Of a DNA stretch of 64,000 bases, positions 53,930-64,000 are shown one piece after another. This DNA is from Camellia lanceoleosa (lineage: Eukaryota > Streptophyta > Magnoliopsida > Ericales > Theaceae). Numbering within the stretch: position 1 is the first letter of the stretch; each line of letters starts with the position of its first letter. The notes under the pieces are model-generated. The model saw only the letters and a program-made list of their open reading frames with translations. It did not search any database and was not told the DNA's origin. The position numbers and the translations under genes are program-made. The stretch covers positions 91,082,717 through 91,146,716 of the forward strand of contig CM045762.1 in NCBI GenBank assembly GCA_025200525.1, in the 5' to 3' direction.

Positions 53930-55080
53930 TTGAGCATATTTTTCTAGCATGTGTTGGCTTGATCTCAGCCTATTTTTGGTCTTATTTTAGTATGTTGTAT
54001 CTGTGTTTTAGCTTGGTTGAGTCACCTTATGCATGCTTCATACACTTGTAGTGTAATCCTACTCGCTAGCCTAACATGCTTCATGTCTTAGCCTATAATT
54101 CTAGCATGTATTGGCTCCACTCCAGCATGTTTTTGGCCATTATTTAACATGCTTCAACTCTGATTTTAGTTGGTTGGATCACATCTTGCTTGGTTCTTGC
54201 ACTTGTAGTGCAATCATGCTCCTTAACCTAGTGTACTTGGTGTTTTGGCCTTTCATTCTAGCTTGTCTTGGCTATACTCCATGCATGTTTTGGTATTATT
54301 TTAACATGCTTTAGGACTATTTTGAGTGTTCTTGGCCTTTTAGGGCTTGCTTTGTATAGCTATAGTGTAAATAGCTTCACTAGTCTTGAGTTTTGAGGCC
54401 CTTAGCATGCTATATTTTTTTATGTGTGCATGATATGGCATCATTTGGTATGAAATTTCAGAGCTTATATCTTTGCCATGTTTCCACTTAAATCGCTCTT
54501 TCAATGCTTTTGAGAAGTTGAGCATCATGCCTTATTTGTGAGCCAATACTTGAGCTTATCTTTCTTGCCATCTGTGCTGCGAGTCTAGCATGTTTTTGCT
54601 ACTGTTTTGACCTGCCTTAGGTCTGTTTTGAATGGTTAAGGTCATTTGAGCATCGCTTAGTATGGTTGTAGTGTAAAGGGCCTTGACTAGCCCTGAGTTT
54701 TGGGGCCTTTAACATGTTGTATATGTGTTGTTTGTATGATATGGCATCATTTGACATGGTATTTCAGAGCATATACTTCCATCATACACTCATATATATC
54801 ACTTTTTAATTGTATTTGAGAGTTGAGCCTTATGTCTCGTTTATGAGCCAATGCATGAACATCATTTTCTTGTTTTTCATGCTATCTTCTTGGTTCATTT
54901 TAGCCGCTGTTTTAGCCTATTGTAGCTCTGTTTTGGGCTAGTTTGGTTGTTTGTGCATAGTATTGTATGCCTCTAGTGTTGTGTCCTTCGCTAGTCTCGG
55001 CATTCTTGACTCTTAGCATGCATTGCATGAGTTGTTAGCATGTTTTAGCATCATTTGTCGTGCCATTTCAATGCTAAAAT
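53930..55080. repeat. Degenerate tandem repeats of the LTR interior
   Basis: Units of roughly 160-330 bp recur with shared pieces TTCTAGCATGT.TTGGC, TTTAACATGCTT, CACTTGTAGTG.AATC and TTTTGAGGCCCTTAGCATG, at about 53945, 54100, 54270, 54560 and 54880. Internal repetition of this kind is common in very long LTRs. Confidence 0.65.
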
Positions 55081-56091
55081 GCATACCATTGCATGCCATC
55101 TTTCATTTGTTGTATCACTTTGAAAGAGGTCTTAAGCCCTTTGTTGGTTTGAGCACGAAATTAAGGCGTTCATGCTCAACGGCATGATGCTTCTTTTATG
55201 CTCAAGAAGTTTGTGCCTTGGTCTGTCTTTCCAAATTAGAGGACTTCTCACTTTTGGATTTAACCGGTTAAAAGACTTATAGGTAATCTAAAATGAGTAA
55301 ACAAAATGAATCAAAGTAAAACATGCCAAGATAACATGTTTGTGATGCATTGCATGTGTTTGGATCGGACGTTAATCCAAACACGAGAAACGATGGACGT
55401 TTCGTACTCAAAGTGACGAAACGTGCTTCATTTCTTAGTCGTCGTCCCCCTTGATTGTGCATGATAGAGTGGAGGCCTCTTGAGTCTTGTGTGTTATTTG
55501 TGCATTCATTAACTTGTACAAACTTGGCTTCTCGACCATCGTGCATTGCGATGCTCGGTTGGTGGCCCGAGAGTCGAGTACCATACTCCTTTGAGCTTGA
55601 AAAATGATAAGAAGGGTGGTTGTACACACATATCCTGCAAATGCCTTGCTTTGCCCCTTTTGTACTCTGTTTGCAGCAAAATTGGAGTGTGCAGGAGCAA
55701 GTGGCCAACAGCTCTCAGCCTCAAAGGTGGTCCAAAGTTGTTCTGGTTCTAGAGCAGAAACAACCCAGAGATTGGTTCGGTGTTCAGGAATCAAGGCGAA
55801 TGCAAACAGAGACAACCGGTGGCAAAGCGACGGATTTTCGGGAGGAAGCAATCGAGCATGCATGCATCCCTCGCCTCGAGGCTCCTTTCAACTGCTTTGC
55901 TTAGATGGTTAATTCGTTGGTTCTATACTTAATTAGTTAACGTGCTTAGCTAATCAATTTGTGTTATAATAACTAATTAGTTAACAAGAATAGTTAATTA
56001 GTTTTGTTTTGTAATAGTTAGCTTAATTAGCGTAGCTAGTTAGCTCTCTTTCATTCGGACCCTCCATCAAGAGGACAAATGCTGTAATAAG

Positions 56092-56094
<3 letters not shown>

Positions 56095-56137
<43 letters not shown>
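56095..56137. repeat. (GT)n microsatellite
   Basis: An uninterrupted GT run of about 43 bp. The related truncated LTR has AATAAGTGTGGGTGAGTGTGATG at the same place (near 31838), so the run expanded from a short GTG-rich seed. Confidence 0.95.
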
Positions 56138-56141
<4 letters not shown>

Positions 56142-56433
56142 TCTTCTAACCCCAGGTCTTTCTCCATTTTATTTACCCACTTTCAGTAGTTAGATTAGGG
56201 CATATTTCAATTAGTATACCTTATGCTTGCATGCGTGCATCATTCATTCGTCTTGCATGCATCGGGCTCGGCGCATCATTCAAACTGCATTGTATTTTAA
56301 TTCCTATTTGAATACATGTATCAATTGTTACATTTATATGCCATATTAGATAACCGAGCCTATTTAGTTGCATTTTGCATGTATTGTATTAAGCATCTAA
56401 CATAGTTAGGATCATGCATTGATTTCTAACTAA

Positions 56434-57230
56434 GGGGTTGTTTGGGATGTCCTAAATAAGTGCATTTTTTGTCTTTTTGAACTAAAAAGTTGAGGAAAAA
56501 AATATGGATGTTTGTATTCACTTTTTGACTTTTTATGAAAAAATATGTATTAAAAAATTGTATAAATAAGTATGCAGAAGAAGATAGGATAGGAGCCATA
56601 CGGAATGGCAGTGGTGACTGACTGTTTGAGTAGATGAGAAAATATTGTCTACTTCTTTAGTTTTGATTGGATGGTGTTGTTTGGCCCGTGGGGGCCACCA
56701 CGGGTCCCATTTTTCTAATCGGAACCGTTCAATGTGTAGAACTCATCGAGTACTATATGCTTGTAAAAAATTACGTTTATTGGATATCGATAACTATCTG
56801 ATCATGTTAGTTTTCTTTGTCAACTGTTAACTATAATATCATCTAATTTTTATACAAAACTGATTTGATCATATAGTTAGCAATATCCAATAGACAAGAT
56901 TTTTTACAGACATATGGTACTAGATGAGTTCTACATATTGAACGGTTCGGATTATCAAAACGAGACCTATGATAGGCCCCCACAGGCCCAACTTTACCAT
57001 GTAAATAAGTGAATGTACACATGTTATTATTTTTTGTTTTTCCTTTCATTGCAGGTGGCTGACGTGTCCGTACATTGATGGGTTGGTCGGATTGAACTTT
57101 TATATTAATTTTCCATTTAAATTAATATTGGTATATTATTTTTTTATTTTATTTTTTTTTTGTGAATAGTGATAACTTTTTAACTTTTTTAGTAACTTTT
57201 TGACTTTTTCAAGGGTTTCCAAACTAGCCC
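56434..57230. mobile_element. Tourist-like (PIF/Harbinger) MITE, 797 bp, nested in the LTR
   Basis: Left end GGGGTTGTTTGGGA and inverted right end GGGCTAGTTTGGAA match at 11 of 14 positions. The TAA target duplication is at 56431-56433 and 57231-57233. The related LTR at 30400-32946 shows the empty site (TTTCTAAC/AAGCTTC at 32155-32165), confirming the insertion. Outer parts match the 256-bp MITE at 38804-39059. The extra 500 bp includes a large inverted repeat. Confidence 0.87.
56671..57000. mobile_element. Fold-back element with ~145-bp arms, inside the MITE
   Basis: Left arm 56671-56815 and right arm about 56855-57000 are imperfect inverted repeats (roughly 80 percent by eye). Both contain GAACCGTTCAAT.TGTAGAACTC and TATTGGATAT. 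The arms share AACCGTTCA, GTTGAGTA-like and TCGGATATTAGCAA-like blocks with the Mutator-type MITE at 62238-62627. No target duplication was found, so it could also be an integral part of the larger MITE. Confidence 0.65.
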
Positions 57231-58042
57231 TAAGTTTCTTGTTTTGGCTCGGAATACACTGTAAGTATTTACGCTTTAGCATCCTTGTATGAGTGTAAGT
57301 GTTGCCATAATAGCATGCTTGTCATGAGGTTATTTGTTTAATTGCTATAACTGCATGAATGCCTGTGGATAAAGGCTTTGCTTAATTGCTATATTTGCTT
57401 AATTGCTATAACAATTCATCAAAATGTGAGTTTTAAGCCCACTTGGAGTGGCAAATCATCATGTTTTAAGCCCATTTGAGCCTACTTGAGGGCAGCACTT
57501 TCAAACCAATTTTGAAAAACAAACATAAGATGTTTTGTTCCAAATTGAGTGATTGAGTCTATACTGGTATGCCGTAAGTATCACATAGTGAGTTAGACTA
57601 ATAACCGGAATAAGAACACATGTGTTTTCAAAAACAACATATCATGTTTAGTAGAGGCTGATCTTTGATCGGACGAGCGGGGGTGCTCATTTCAGGACCT
57701 TTCCCTCTCGTACCCAAGTTCCCGAACCGAGGCAACTTTGGTGATGACGGACACGTGGCCTATGACAAGAGTCAAGGTTTCCTAAATTTTCCAAAATAAA
57801 ATATTTAGGTGACGACTCTGTAATCTGGCAAAACAGTCCATGTTTGGCGCTTTTTGATAAAAAATCGATTTTCCAAAACGATTTGCCATATTTGGACTAT
57901 TTGGTGATTTATCAGTCTTACATTGCACTTTGTGAGATTAGATTTAGAACCGTGACAAGAGTCCGAACTATAGTAGCTAGAACCCAATTCGCGCCCTCTC
58001 CGAAAAGAGGGGGCGCGCGGAGAGAGTTCGGGGCGATCTACA

Positions 58043-60131
58043 CATGCTCTCAGCGCTTGCTTTAAGCCATACAAGGCTTTCCTTAATTTGTAAACATAAG
58101 TTGGATGGACTTTGCTTTCAAAACCCTCAGGTTGCTCCGTATATATATCTCAATCTATCTCTCCGTGTAGAAAAGCATTCTTTACGTCCATTTACCACAG
58201 CTTCCAAGACTTGTTGGCTGCAAGTGCTATTAGTACTCTCACCGTTGTGATCTTTGCTACTAGACTAAATGTTTCATCATAGTCCAATCCATATTGCAGT
58301 GAGAAACCTCAAGCCACTAGACGTGCTTTGTACCTTTCTATCGATCCATCAAGACAAGTTTTTACTTTGTACACCCACTTGCATGATATCGGCTTCACGT
58401 CCTTAGGCTTAGGAACTAGCTCCCATGTTTGATTCTGTTTGAGAGCTTGAATCTCTTCCTCAATTGCCTTCTGCTATGCTTTGCTTTGAGATGCCTTTTC
58501 AAACGTCATTGGCTTTGTAATGCTATCTTCTTCAGTTAAAGCAGCATTTGCATACTTCAGATTAGGCTTAAATTGTCTTTCCGACCTTCTAAGTTTTGGT
58601 CCAATCTCTTCAACCCCTCCTTGTTAGCTCAAGCGAACCTTTTCTGAACTCTTCTGATGGATACCTATTTTCCACGAACTTGAAGATCTTATTGTTGTCT
58701 TTGACAGGTCAGGCTCTAACTCATCATCACTTTGTGTTGATACTGACTTCTTGATGATTTCTAAACTATGAGGTGTCTTTTCCTCTTGTCTTTGCTCCTC
58801 CAGCTTTTCTTGTAATTGATCTTCTAAATTTCTGAAGTCTGGCAATAGTATATCTTGTGAAGACCACCAAGATGATGTTTCATCAAATACAACATTCCTC
58901 GAAGTATAGCAGTGGCCAGTCGTGGGATTATAACATTGCCATCCTTTACTCTGACTGTTGTAGCCACGAAGATGCAACAAATTGCCTTCTTATCAAACTT
59001 GCTACGTAAATGACTTGGCACAAATTTGTAGCAGACACATCCGAATACTTGAAAGTGACTTACTGTGGGCTTTGTGTGCCATAACTTCTGGAAGGGTGAG
59101 ACCAGCCCCAAACCAGCCTGCGGTAGCCTGTTGATCACATGAGTTGTTGTCTTCATACATTCAGCCCAAAATTTGCTAGGAACATTCTTAGCATGTAGCA
59201 TGTTCCGACAAGTTTCTACAAGATGCCTATTCTTTCTTTCAGCCACTCCATTCTGTTATGGAGTACTTGAGCAGGTAAATTAATGTCGAATTTGGCATTC
59301 TCTAAGGTAGTTAGAGAACTTATCTGATGAATATTCTCCTCCATTATCTATTCGCAAGCATCAAATTTTCTTTCCAAGCTCGCTTTCAGCCTTCTTACTA
59401 AATTCTTTGAACTTGGCCAAAACTTCAAACTTCTCTTTCATAAAATACATCCACACGTATCTTGAGAAGTCGTCAATAAAAGTCACCATGTAGCACATTC
59501 CGCTGATTGATGCTTGTTTTACCGGTCCAAAGACATCTTAATAGATAAGCTCTAAGGGTTCCTTAGCTCTATACTTTGAATCTTTATATGGTAACTGATG
59601 TGCCTTACCATACTGACATCCGGCACAAATTGTATCTTCTCGAATATCTAGTTGAGGAAGGCCCTTGAGCATAGACTTCTTCATCATTATTTTTAGCTTG
59701 TGATAGCTCACATGACCTAAGCGTGCATGCCAAAGGTCTGCAGTCTCACTCTTTCGAGTTTTATCTACGTAGGTTGATTTTGCCAAAATTACGTAGATAG
59801 ACTCCAACTGTCTTCCCTCTATGATGGGAGTACCAGATAACTTAACTTTGTGGTAAACCTTCACATTCTCTGGGCCAAATAACACATAGTTGCCCGAGGA
59901 TGTGAGTTGTGAGACTAATAATAGATTCTTCTTCATTCCTGGCACCTGATAGACGTCCTGCAGATGTATTTGGTTAGAGTTGAAGCGAGGAGTGATGATT
60001 GTCTTACCAACATGGGTGATCGGCGACCTTGTATTATTAGCGGTCATTACTACCCGGCTTCCTTTGTACTCGGACATGCTAGACAGCTTCTCCTCGTCAC
60101 CAGTCATGTGGTTAAAGCATCCTTAATCAAC
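58043..60131 (-). pseudogene. Copia C protease, integrase and start of reverse transcriptase
   Basis: Protease is DWIVD, stop, GCFNHMTG: the D-S-G Ser codon has become TAA at 60123-60125. The pre-integrase reads [22 protein letters not shown]. The integrase core has its first Asp just after a stop (LIY, stop, DVFGP at about 59538), the second in LRIDNGGEYS and the Glu in QNGVAERKNRHL. A frame change near 58980 leads to GYNSQSKGWQCYNP. RT then starts near 58580 (LKQNQTWELV, CKWVYKVK, MDVKNAFLHGEI, YGLKQALRA), with stops near 58470 and 58305, and is cut by the nested LTR at 58043. Confidence 0.9.
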
Positions 60132-61271
60132 GATCCAATCATTGTTGTAGTTGATTGCTCCAGTTTTAGACTCCGCCACAAGAGCCGACTCATTAGGCTC
60201 AGACACAACCGCACATACAGCCACTTCACTAGCAATTGGATTATGTTGCTCTTGCACTTCCCATGCATTAAAGTCTACTTCTTTAGAGCAATAAGTCTCA
60301 TTAGGATCGAACACTGAAAATGATACTTAAAAGTCTCATTCTTCCTCATTGTTGTCTTGGTGACTTTTGGATGTCACCAAGTTACCTTCTTCTTGCATTC
60401 TCTTTGAACGACAATCTTTTGCATAGTGACCTCTCTTTCCACATTTGTAACACTCTATGTTACGTCGCCAGGGTGCCAAGGATCGTTGATCATGGTTGTT
60501 GCTGCTAGATTGAGCTCCTCCTGTTTAAGAGCTCTCATCCTGCTACTGTGATTTGGCATGTTCTTCATTTTTCTTTGGCCTTGTAGAGTTAGGCCGTCTT
60601 GGTCCACCACGTCTTGGTCCACCCCTTCTATTATTATTACTGAAGAGTGCCTTCTCTTCAGTCTTCAATGAGACCCCAGCCATTTACTTTCATAGGCTTT
60701 CTTGATTGGCCGATAAATTCTCTAACTCTATAATAGATGGTTGAATTGGCCAACCCCTTATAACTGTGATGAATGCATTATACTCGGGCCTTAACCCATG
60801 TATAATGATCCTCCTCATTCTTTCCTCATTAATATTTGCTTTAGGATCTAGATCTGAAATTTCATGACACAGATCCTTAATTTTTGTGAAATATTCACTT
60901 ATGGACTTACTTCCTTGGGTGGTAGACATCAAATCATTTTCTAGAAATTAGAGTCGAGCATCATTTGTTTTTGAAAACAATGATGCAAAGGTGTCCCATG
61001 TTGCCTTGGGTGTGTCATCATTCCTGATGTGCCCGAGCAACTCATCCTCTATGGTTGTCTTGAGCACGTATATTGCCTTTCCAGCCTTGATCTTCCATTT
61101 GCGAAGTGCCTCGACATTTTCCATGGAATGTGGTGCAGTCTCATTTCCATTAACAACCTTTCACAAATCCTGCCCTTCAAGGTAGGACTTGATGCGACTC
61201 TGCCAACTCTGATAGTTGTTGTTGTTGAGTCTTGTGACTCCACTCGTTATGTTCACAAGATCTACCATCAT
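60132..61271 (-). pseudogene. Copia C gag
   Basis: The start ATG at 61271 (MMVDLVNITSGVTRLN) is the first methionine downstream of the primer site and leads into the usual gag beginning LNNNNYQSWQSRI. A TGA replaces Trp near 61166 (GQDL, stop, KVV). The capsid-like part has SKSISEYFTKIKDL and LRPEYNAFIT (60690-60932). It is followed by an Arg/Gly/Pro-rich linker and a zinc knuckle CYKCGKRGHYAKDC near 60410-60452. Several stops interrupt it. Gag binds and packages element RNA. Confidence 0.85.
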
Positions 61272-61384
61272 GACTTGGTGTGATCCTCCTGCACTTTCAC
61301 CAAGTAAGTGTGGTCTCTAATCCACAAGCTTCACAGTCTTAAGTTGTGCACGATTAACTCAAGAAAACGATCCTTGACCGCCTT

Positions 61385-61396
61385 GCTCTGATACCA
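61385..61396 (-). promoter_or_regulatory. Primer binding site of copia C
   Basis: The minus strand reads TGGTATCAGAGC three bases inside the 5' LTR. This is the standard complement to the 3' end of initiator methionine tRNA used by plant copia elements. Confidence 0.92.
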
Positions 61397-61399
61397 AAT

Positions 61400-61936
61400 T
61401 GTTGAGTTAGAACACAACGACTATACAAAAGTGAATCTTTATTTAGATACAAAGATACACTCAAGTATACAAGAAGACTCTCAAGGATACTTCACTTTTG
61501 GAGTCACTCACACTCAAGCACTTGACACCACTCTTGATTGTTGTGTCTTGTACCTTCCAAATGAGGTCACTTCACTTTATATAGTCATCCATCTCCTCGA
61601 TGGATGGCTAGGATCATTTTGATCCAAGGGCTATTATTAACCATCTAGAATATTCTAGCATATATTCATACTTTCTAATATTCTAGAATTCTCTAAACTA
61701 TTCTAGTATTTAATAGTACTTTTTATACTTCTAAAATATTCTAGAACCTTCCGGAATCTTCTAGATTTCTACAAGCTTCTCTAACGTTTCGGAATCTTCT
61801 ACAATATTCTAGAATCGTCTAGATTTCTTTAGATCTTTCTAGAGTCTTTTAGCTCTTTCCGGAGTCTTCTAGATTATTCAACATATGCACTTAATAGCCT
61901 AGATGATTCTAGAAAAGTCAATGATGACTCTTAACA
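61400..61936 (-). repeat. 5' LTR of copia C
   Basis: 537 bp, TG...CA. It contains TTTATATAGTCATCC near 61574 (minus strand GACTATATAAAG), a plausible TATA region. It is flanked outside by TACCA (61937-61941). Confidence 0.92.
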
Positions 61937-61941
61937 TACCA

Positions 61942-63240
61942 ATCCAAAAGCATTGGGACAATATGGGTGATTTTGTGGCAGCATGGGAGAAGAATTGGGA
62001 TGTTGGGTTGAATCATGTGGCTTCCTAAGAGCAAGAAAATGTAGAAAATTCAATGTCAACTCAATTAGTGGTGCCGATGGCATCACTAGCAGAATTGGAC
62101 ACGCAATGTGAGGGATGTACTAGATAATAGTTTGATGAATCAAGTTTTAAGGCAACTAGATCAACCAATCTGGTCCGATGATGATGAAATGGTAATGGTG
62201 GAATAGGCAGACACCTAGTGGTAGAAGTGGTTTTCAAGAATCAGGATCTCCTCCTTAATTTCTCTCCTTAACTTTCTACTTGTTGGGCTATTGGGCCCAT
62301 TTTTTGGCTCAATTTTGATAATCCAAACTGTTCATATTTTAAGATTTGTTGAGTATGTTATATCTATAAAAAAATCAAGTTGATCGGATATTAGCAATTA
62401 TGTGTTCGGATCATCGAATTACAAATCATTTTTAAAAAAAATTTAGTAAACAGTTTTCCGAACACTTACTTTTTTATATCTGATTAACTTGATCTTTTAC
62501 AGGTATGATATACTCAACAAATTTTAAAATATGAATGATTTGAATTAACAAAATTAGGTTCAAAAGTTAACCCAATAACTCTATAAGTAAAAAGTTAAAA
62601 GAGAAATTAAGGAGAGGATGCTAATTCGGTTTTCAATGCTTCAGGCATTTGGTATAGAGGTTGGTGGTTGGCTGACTTCAAGAGACATGAATCAAATTGA
62701 TGGAATCAAATTGATGGTCAACTTTCAGGCGGTGGGGCCAATCTGATGGACTTTAATTTAGACCTCTGGATAAGAGATTTAATTAACGATTGGGAAATTG
62801 AAGGAAAAGTGGAATGGACCCATAACAAAATCTTCTGGAGGAGAGTGGAAGTGGGCCAAGCCAGGAAGTAGGTTTGGGCCTTAATGTAGTAGATCTTGAT
62901 CTAAGCTTAGGCCGGTCTAATGGGCCTATCATTATTCAGGAATCTAGGGATAGAACCAACTTGCCAACTATGGCCCAATGGAAAGACTGCTTTGATTCGG
63001 AAAGAGTCACGCAATTCAGTTTATAATGGGGAACGAACGAGGAACACCCACAGAAGAAACACTGCTTTGATTCGGAAAGAGGATCTTTGAGGAAAGCTAC
63101 TGAGGGGAATGAAAATCCAGAGGAGAATTTTATAGTTGAGTTTGGTTCAGCCTCAATGATTGAATTTTTGATGCAGCAAAGTAAGGCAGACTGTTCTGGG
63201 GTTTTGAAGGAGGTTGTCTCTAAACAACCTTCTCAATTCC
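61942..63240 (+). pseudogene. LINE 2 ORF1, second part
   Basis: It resumes directly after the target duplication (HWDNMGDFVAAWEKNW...). It has many stops and no recognised domain, as usual for the variable C-terminal part of LINE ORF1 proteins. It is split by the Mutator-type MITE at 62238-62627. The frame at 63087-63293 (MRKATEGNENPEENF) overlaps the start of ORF2 and may be its tail. Two near-identical stretches (CTGCTTTGATTCGGAAAGAG at about 62986 and 63062) form a small direct repeat. Confidence 0.65.
62238..62627. mobile_element. Mutator-type MITE, 390 bp, 9-bp target duplication
   Basis: Left end GAATCAGGATCTCCTCCTT and inverted right end GAATTAGCATCCTCTCCTT begin imperfect inverted repeats of about 170 bp. 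The 9-bp direct repeat GGTTTTCAA lies at 62229-62237 and 62628-62636. A 9-bp duplication with long inverted ends is diagnostic of Mutator-like elements. There is no coding sequence. Confidence 0.87.
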
Positions 63241-64000
63241 ATGAGAATATTAAGCTGGAACTGTCGAGGGATGGGTTACTCTCTAACAGTTAAGATGAAG
63301 TTTGAAAAGTTAAAATGGTCGGATTTGACTATGGGATTTAACGCTATGTTTGGATTGAGTGATTTAGAGAAAAAAGAAAAAAAATTGGGAGAAATATATT
63401 TCTCTTATTTGTTTGGATAACTTAAGTGGAGATAAATGAGAAGAAATAGAGAGAAACGAAGAGAAACTCATTTCTTTTATAATCCTCATTTTTAATCTTT
63501 CCAAAAGTAGAGAGATTGGAGAGGAAAGAAACCAAATGATTCTTACATTTTCAAAATACCAATTTTATCCCTATAAAAATAAAAGAAATAAAATGATTGA
63601 AAATATAAAAATATTATTTTGATAATATAACATAAAATAATTTTTTTTTTTTTCTTTTCTCTTTTGAAATCTAAACAAATAAAAAAAAAAAGAAATTACA
63701 ATCATTTATTTTCTTTTCTTTCCTCTTATAACTTAATCAATCATTTCTTTCTTTTCTCTCTAGTAGATTTCCAAACATAGTGTCAGTTCTAGACAAGGTG
63801 GACAGCAAGGGTCAGAGTGGAGGTCTTTGGGCAGCGTGGAATGATACAAAGGAGATAAAGGTGTTATCTAGGTGTGAACAATTTATAGCTTTGGAGATTA
63901 CTGAGGATGCGGGAAAGAATGGGTTCTATTACTATTTTACGGACATCCTTAGGTGGTGTATCGCAGGACGACGTGGGAAGTTGTAGCTCAATTTTTGAAC
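63241..64000 (+). pseudogene. LINE 2 ORF2, endonuclease start, partial
   Basis: It starts MRILSWNCRGMG, the classic beginning of the APE-type endonuclease of plant L1 ORF2. After a small MITE (63344-63780) it continues LDKVDSKGQSGGLWAAWND, the next endonuclease block. The two parts are in the same frame if 437 bp are discounted. The ORF is cut by the window edge, so RT is not visible. The sequence before the MITE (YSLTVKMKFEKLKW) is less conserved. Confidence 0.82.
63344..63780. mobile_element. Small MITE in LINE 2 ORF2
   Basis: CTATGTTTGGA at the left and its exact inverse TCCAAACATAG at the right form terminal inverted repeats. The interior is A/T-rich with GAGAAA and TTTCTC mirrored tracts. 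It interrupts the endonuclease reading frame. The target duplication is unclear, so the exact ends may differ by a few bases. Confidence 0.7.

Larger units (their letters stand above)
52605..58042 (+). mobile_element. 5.4-kb Tat/Ogre-like solo LTR nested in copia C
   Basis: It begins TGTAGACACCCCATTTTTGACC and ends GGGGCGATCTACA, with CATGC duplications. TGTAGAC...CTACA ends, several kilobases of length, degenerate tandem repeats and the TTTAGGTGACGACTCTGT block near the 3' end fit Tat/Ogre-type Ty3/gypsy LTRs. The LTR itself is about 4.6 kb without the nested MITE. There is no gag-pol, so it is a solo LTR. It is related to the truncated LTR at 30400-32946. Frames such as 55277-55863 are non-coding repeat text. 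Confidence 0.87.
50998..61936 (-). mobile_element. Ty1/copia retrotransposon (copia C), interrupted by a 5.4-kb LTR
   Basis: 3' LTR 50998-51513, polypurine tract 51514-51524, RNase H and RT C-terminal half 51560-52599, nested LTR 52605-58042, RT start, integrase and protease 58048-60131, gag to 61271, primer binding site 61385-61396, 5' LTR 61400-61936. TACCA duplications flank it. Removing the nested LTR leaves about 5.5 kb, a normal copia size. All domains have stops. It differs from copia A in LTR length (about 0.5 kb against 1.2 kb) and in protein sequence. Confidence 0.93.
49690..64000 (+). mobile_element. Second L1-type LINE (LINE 2), interrupted by copia C and two MITEs, cut by the window edge
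   Basis: A 5' region of about 300 bp is followed by ORF1 (from 50010), continued after copia C at 61942, then ORF2 from 63241. The start at about 49690 is an estimate (CT-rich leader, CTAGTTTTTTTCTCTCTC). The ORF1 type (DUF4283 plus zinc knuckle) differs from the RRM-type ORF1 of LINE 1, so the two belong to different LINE families. It extends past the right edge. Confidence 0.8.

Noticed and set aside
55277..55912. Several overlapping frames above 90 residues on both strands
   Set aside because: Overlap on both strands inside a solo LTR with no domains indicates chance frames in a less AT-rich stretch.
57805..58074. 89-residue frame starting YGLKQA
   Set aside because: The first 10 codons are copia C reverse transcriptase; the rest reads into the nested LTR.

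Overview
This window is plant nuclear DNA, probably from a dicot, taken from a gene-poor, repeat-packed region. The evidence is the set of plant-type elements (L1-type LINEs with an RRM or DUF4283 ORF1, Ty1/copia elements, Tat/Ogre-like and other very long LTRs, hAT, CACTA, Tourist-like and Mutator-like DNA elements), the AT-rich spacers, many microsatellites, and intron-bearing fragments of plant-type genes. I found no intact host gene, tRNA, rRNA or CRISPR array. Every long reading frame belongs to a mobile element or is a chance frame inside an LTR, and every mobile-element ORF is broken by stops or frameshifts. Family and lineage names come from recognition, not from searches.

Layout. 0.5-3.1 kb holds same-strand fragments of at least four unrelated genes, still with splice signals: branched-chain aminotransferase, acetyl-CoA synthetase, a UAP56-type DEAD-box helicase and an AAA ATPase. 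4.9-8.9 kb has subterminal-type repeats, the right end of a CACTA-like element (TAGTG at 7945), minisatellites and a perfect-stem fold-back. 9.49-19.32 kb is an almost full-length L1 LINE with an 11-bp target duplication; a 3.8-kb solo LTR (duplication AGTTC) sits in its 3' UTR. 19.61-29.36 kb is a copia element on the minus strand (copia A, duplication AATGG), itself split by a 2.3-kb solo LTR (duplication ATGCC). The start of copia A plus 1 kb of flank (28.06-30.40 kb) is repeated at 32.95-35.32 kb, with a truncated Tat/Ogre-like LTR between the two copies. 35.3-49.6 kb holds MITEs, hAT remnants, a decayed hAT transposase and several worn LTRs.

49.7-64 kb is a five-level nest. A second LINE is split by copia C (duplication TACCA). 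Copia C is split by a 5.4-kb Tat/Ogre-like solo LTR (duplication CATGC). That LTR holds a Tourist-like MITE (TSD TAA), and the MITE holds a fold-back element. The LINE also carries a Mutator-type MITE with a 9-bp duplication and another small MITE, and it runs off the right edge.

The pieces do not work together as a pathway. They record successive insertions, recombination to solo LTRs, a local duplication and decay. The points most worth checking are the multi-gene fragment array, the 2.3-kb duplication around a truncated LTR, the CGCTCGAGCG palindrome arrays shared by three LTR-like regions, and the fold-back family found at 56.7 kb and 62.2 kb.
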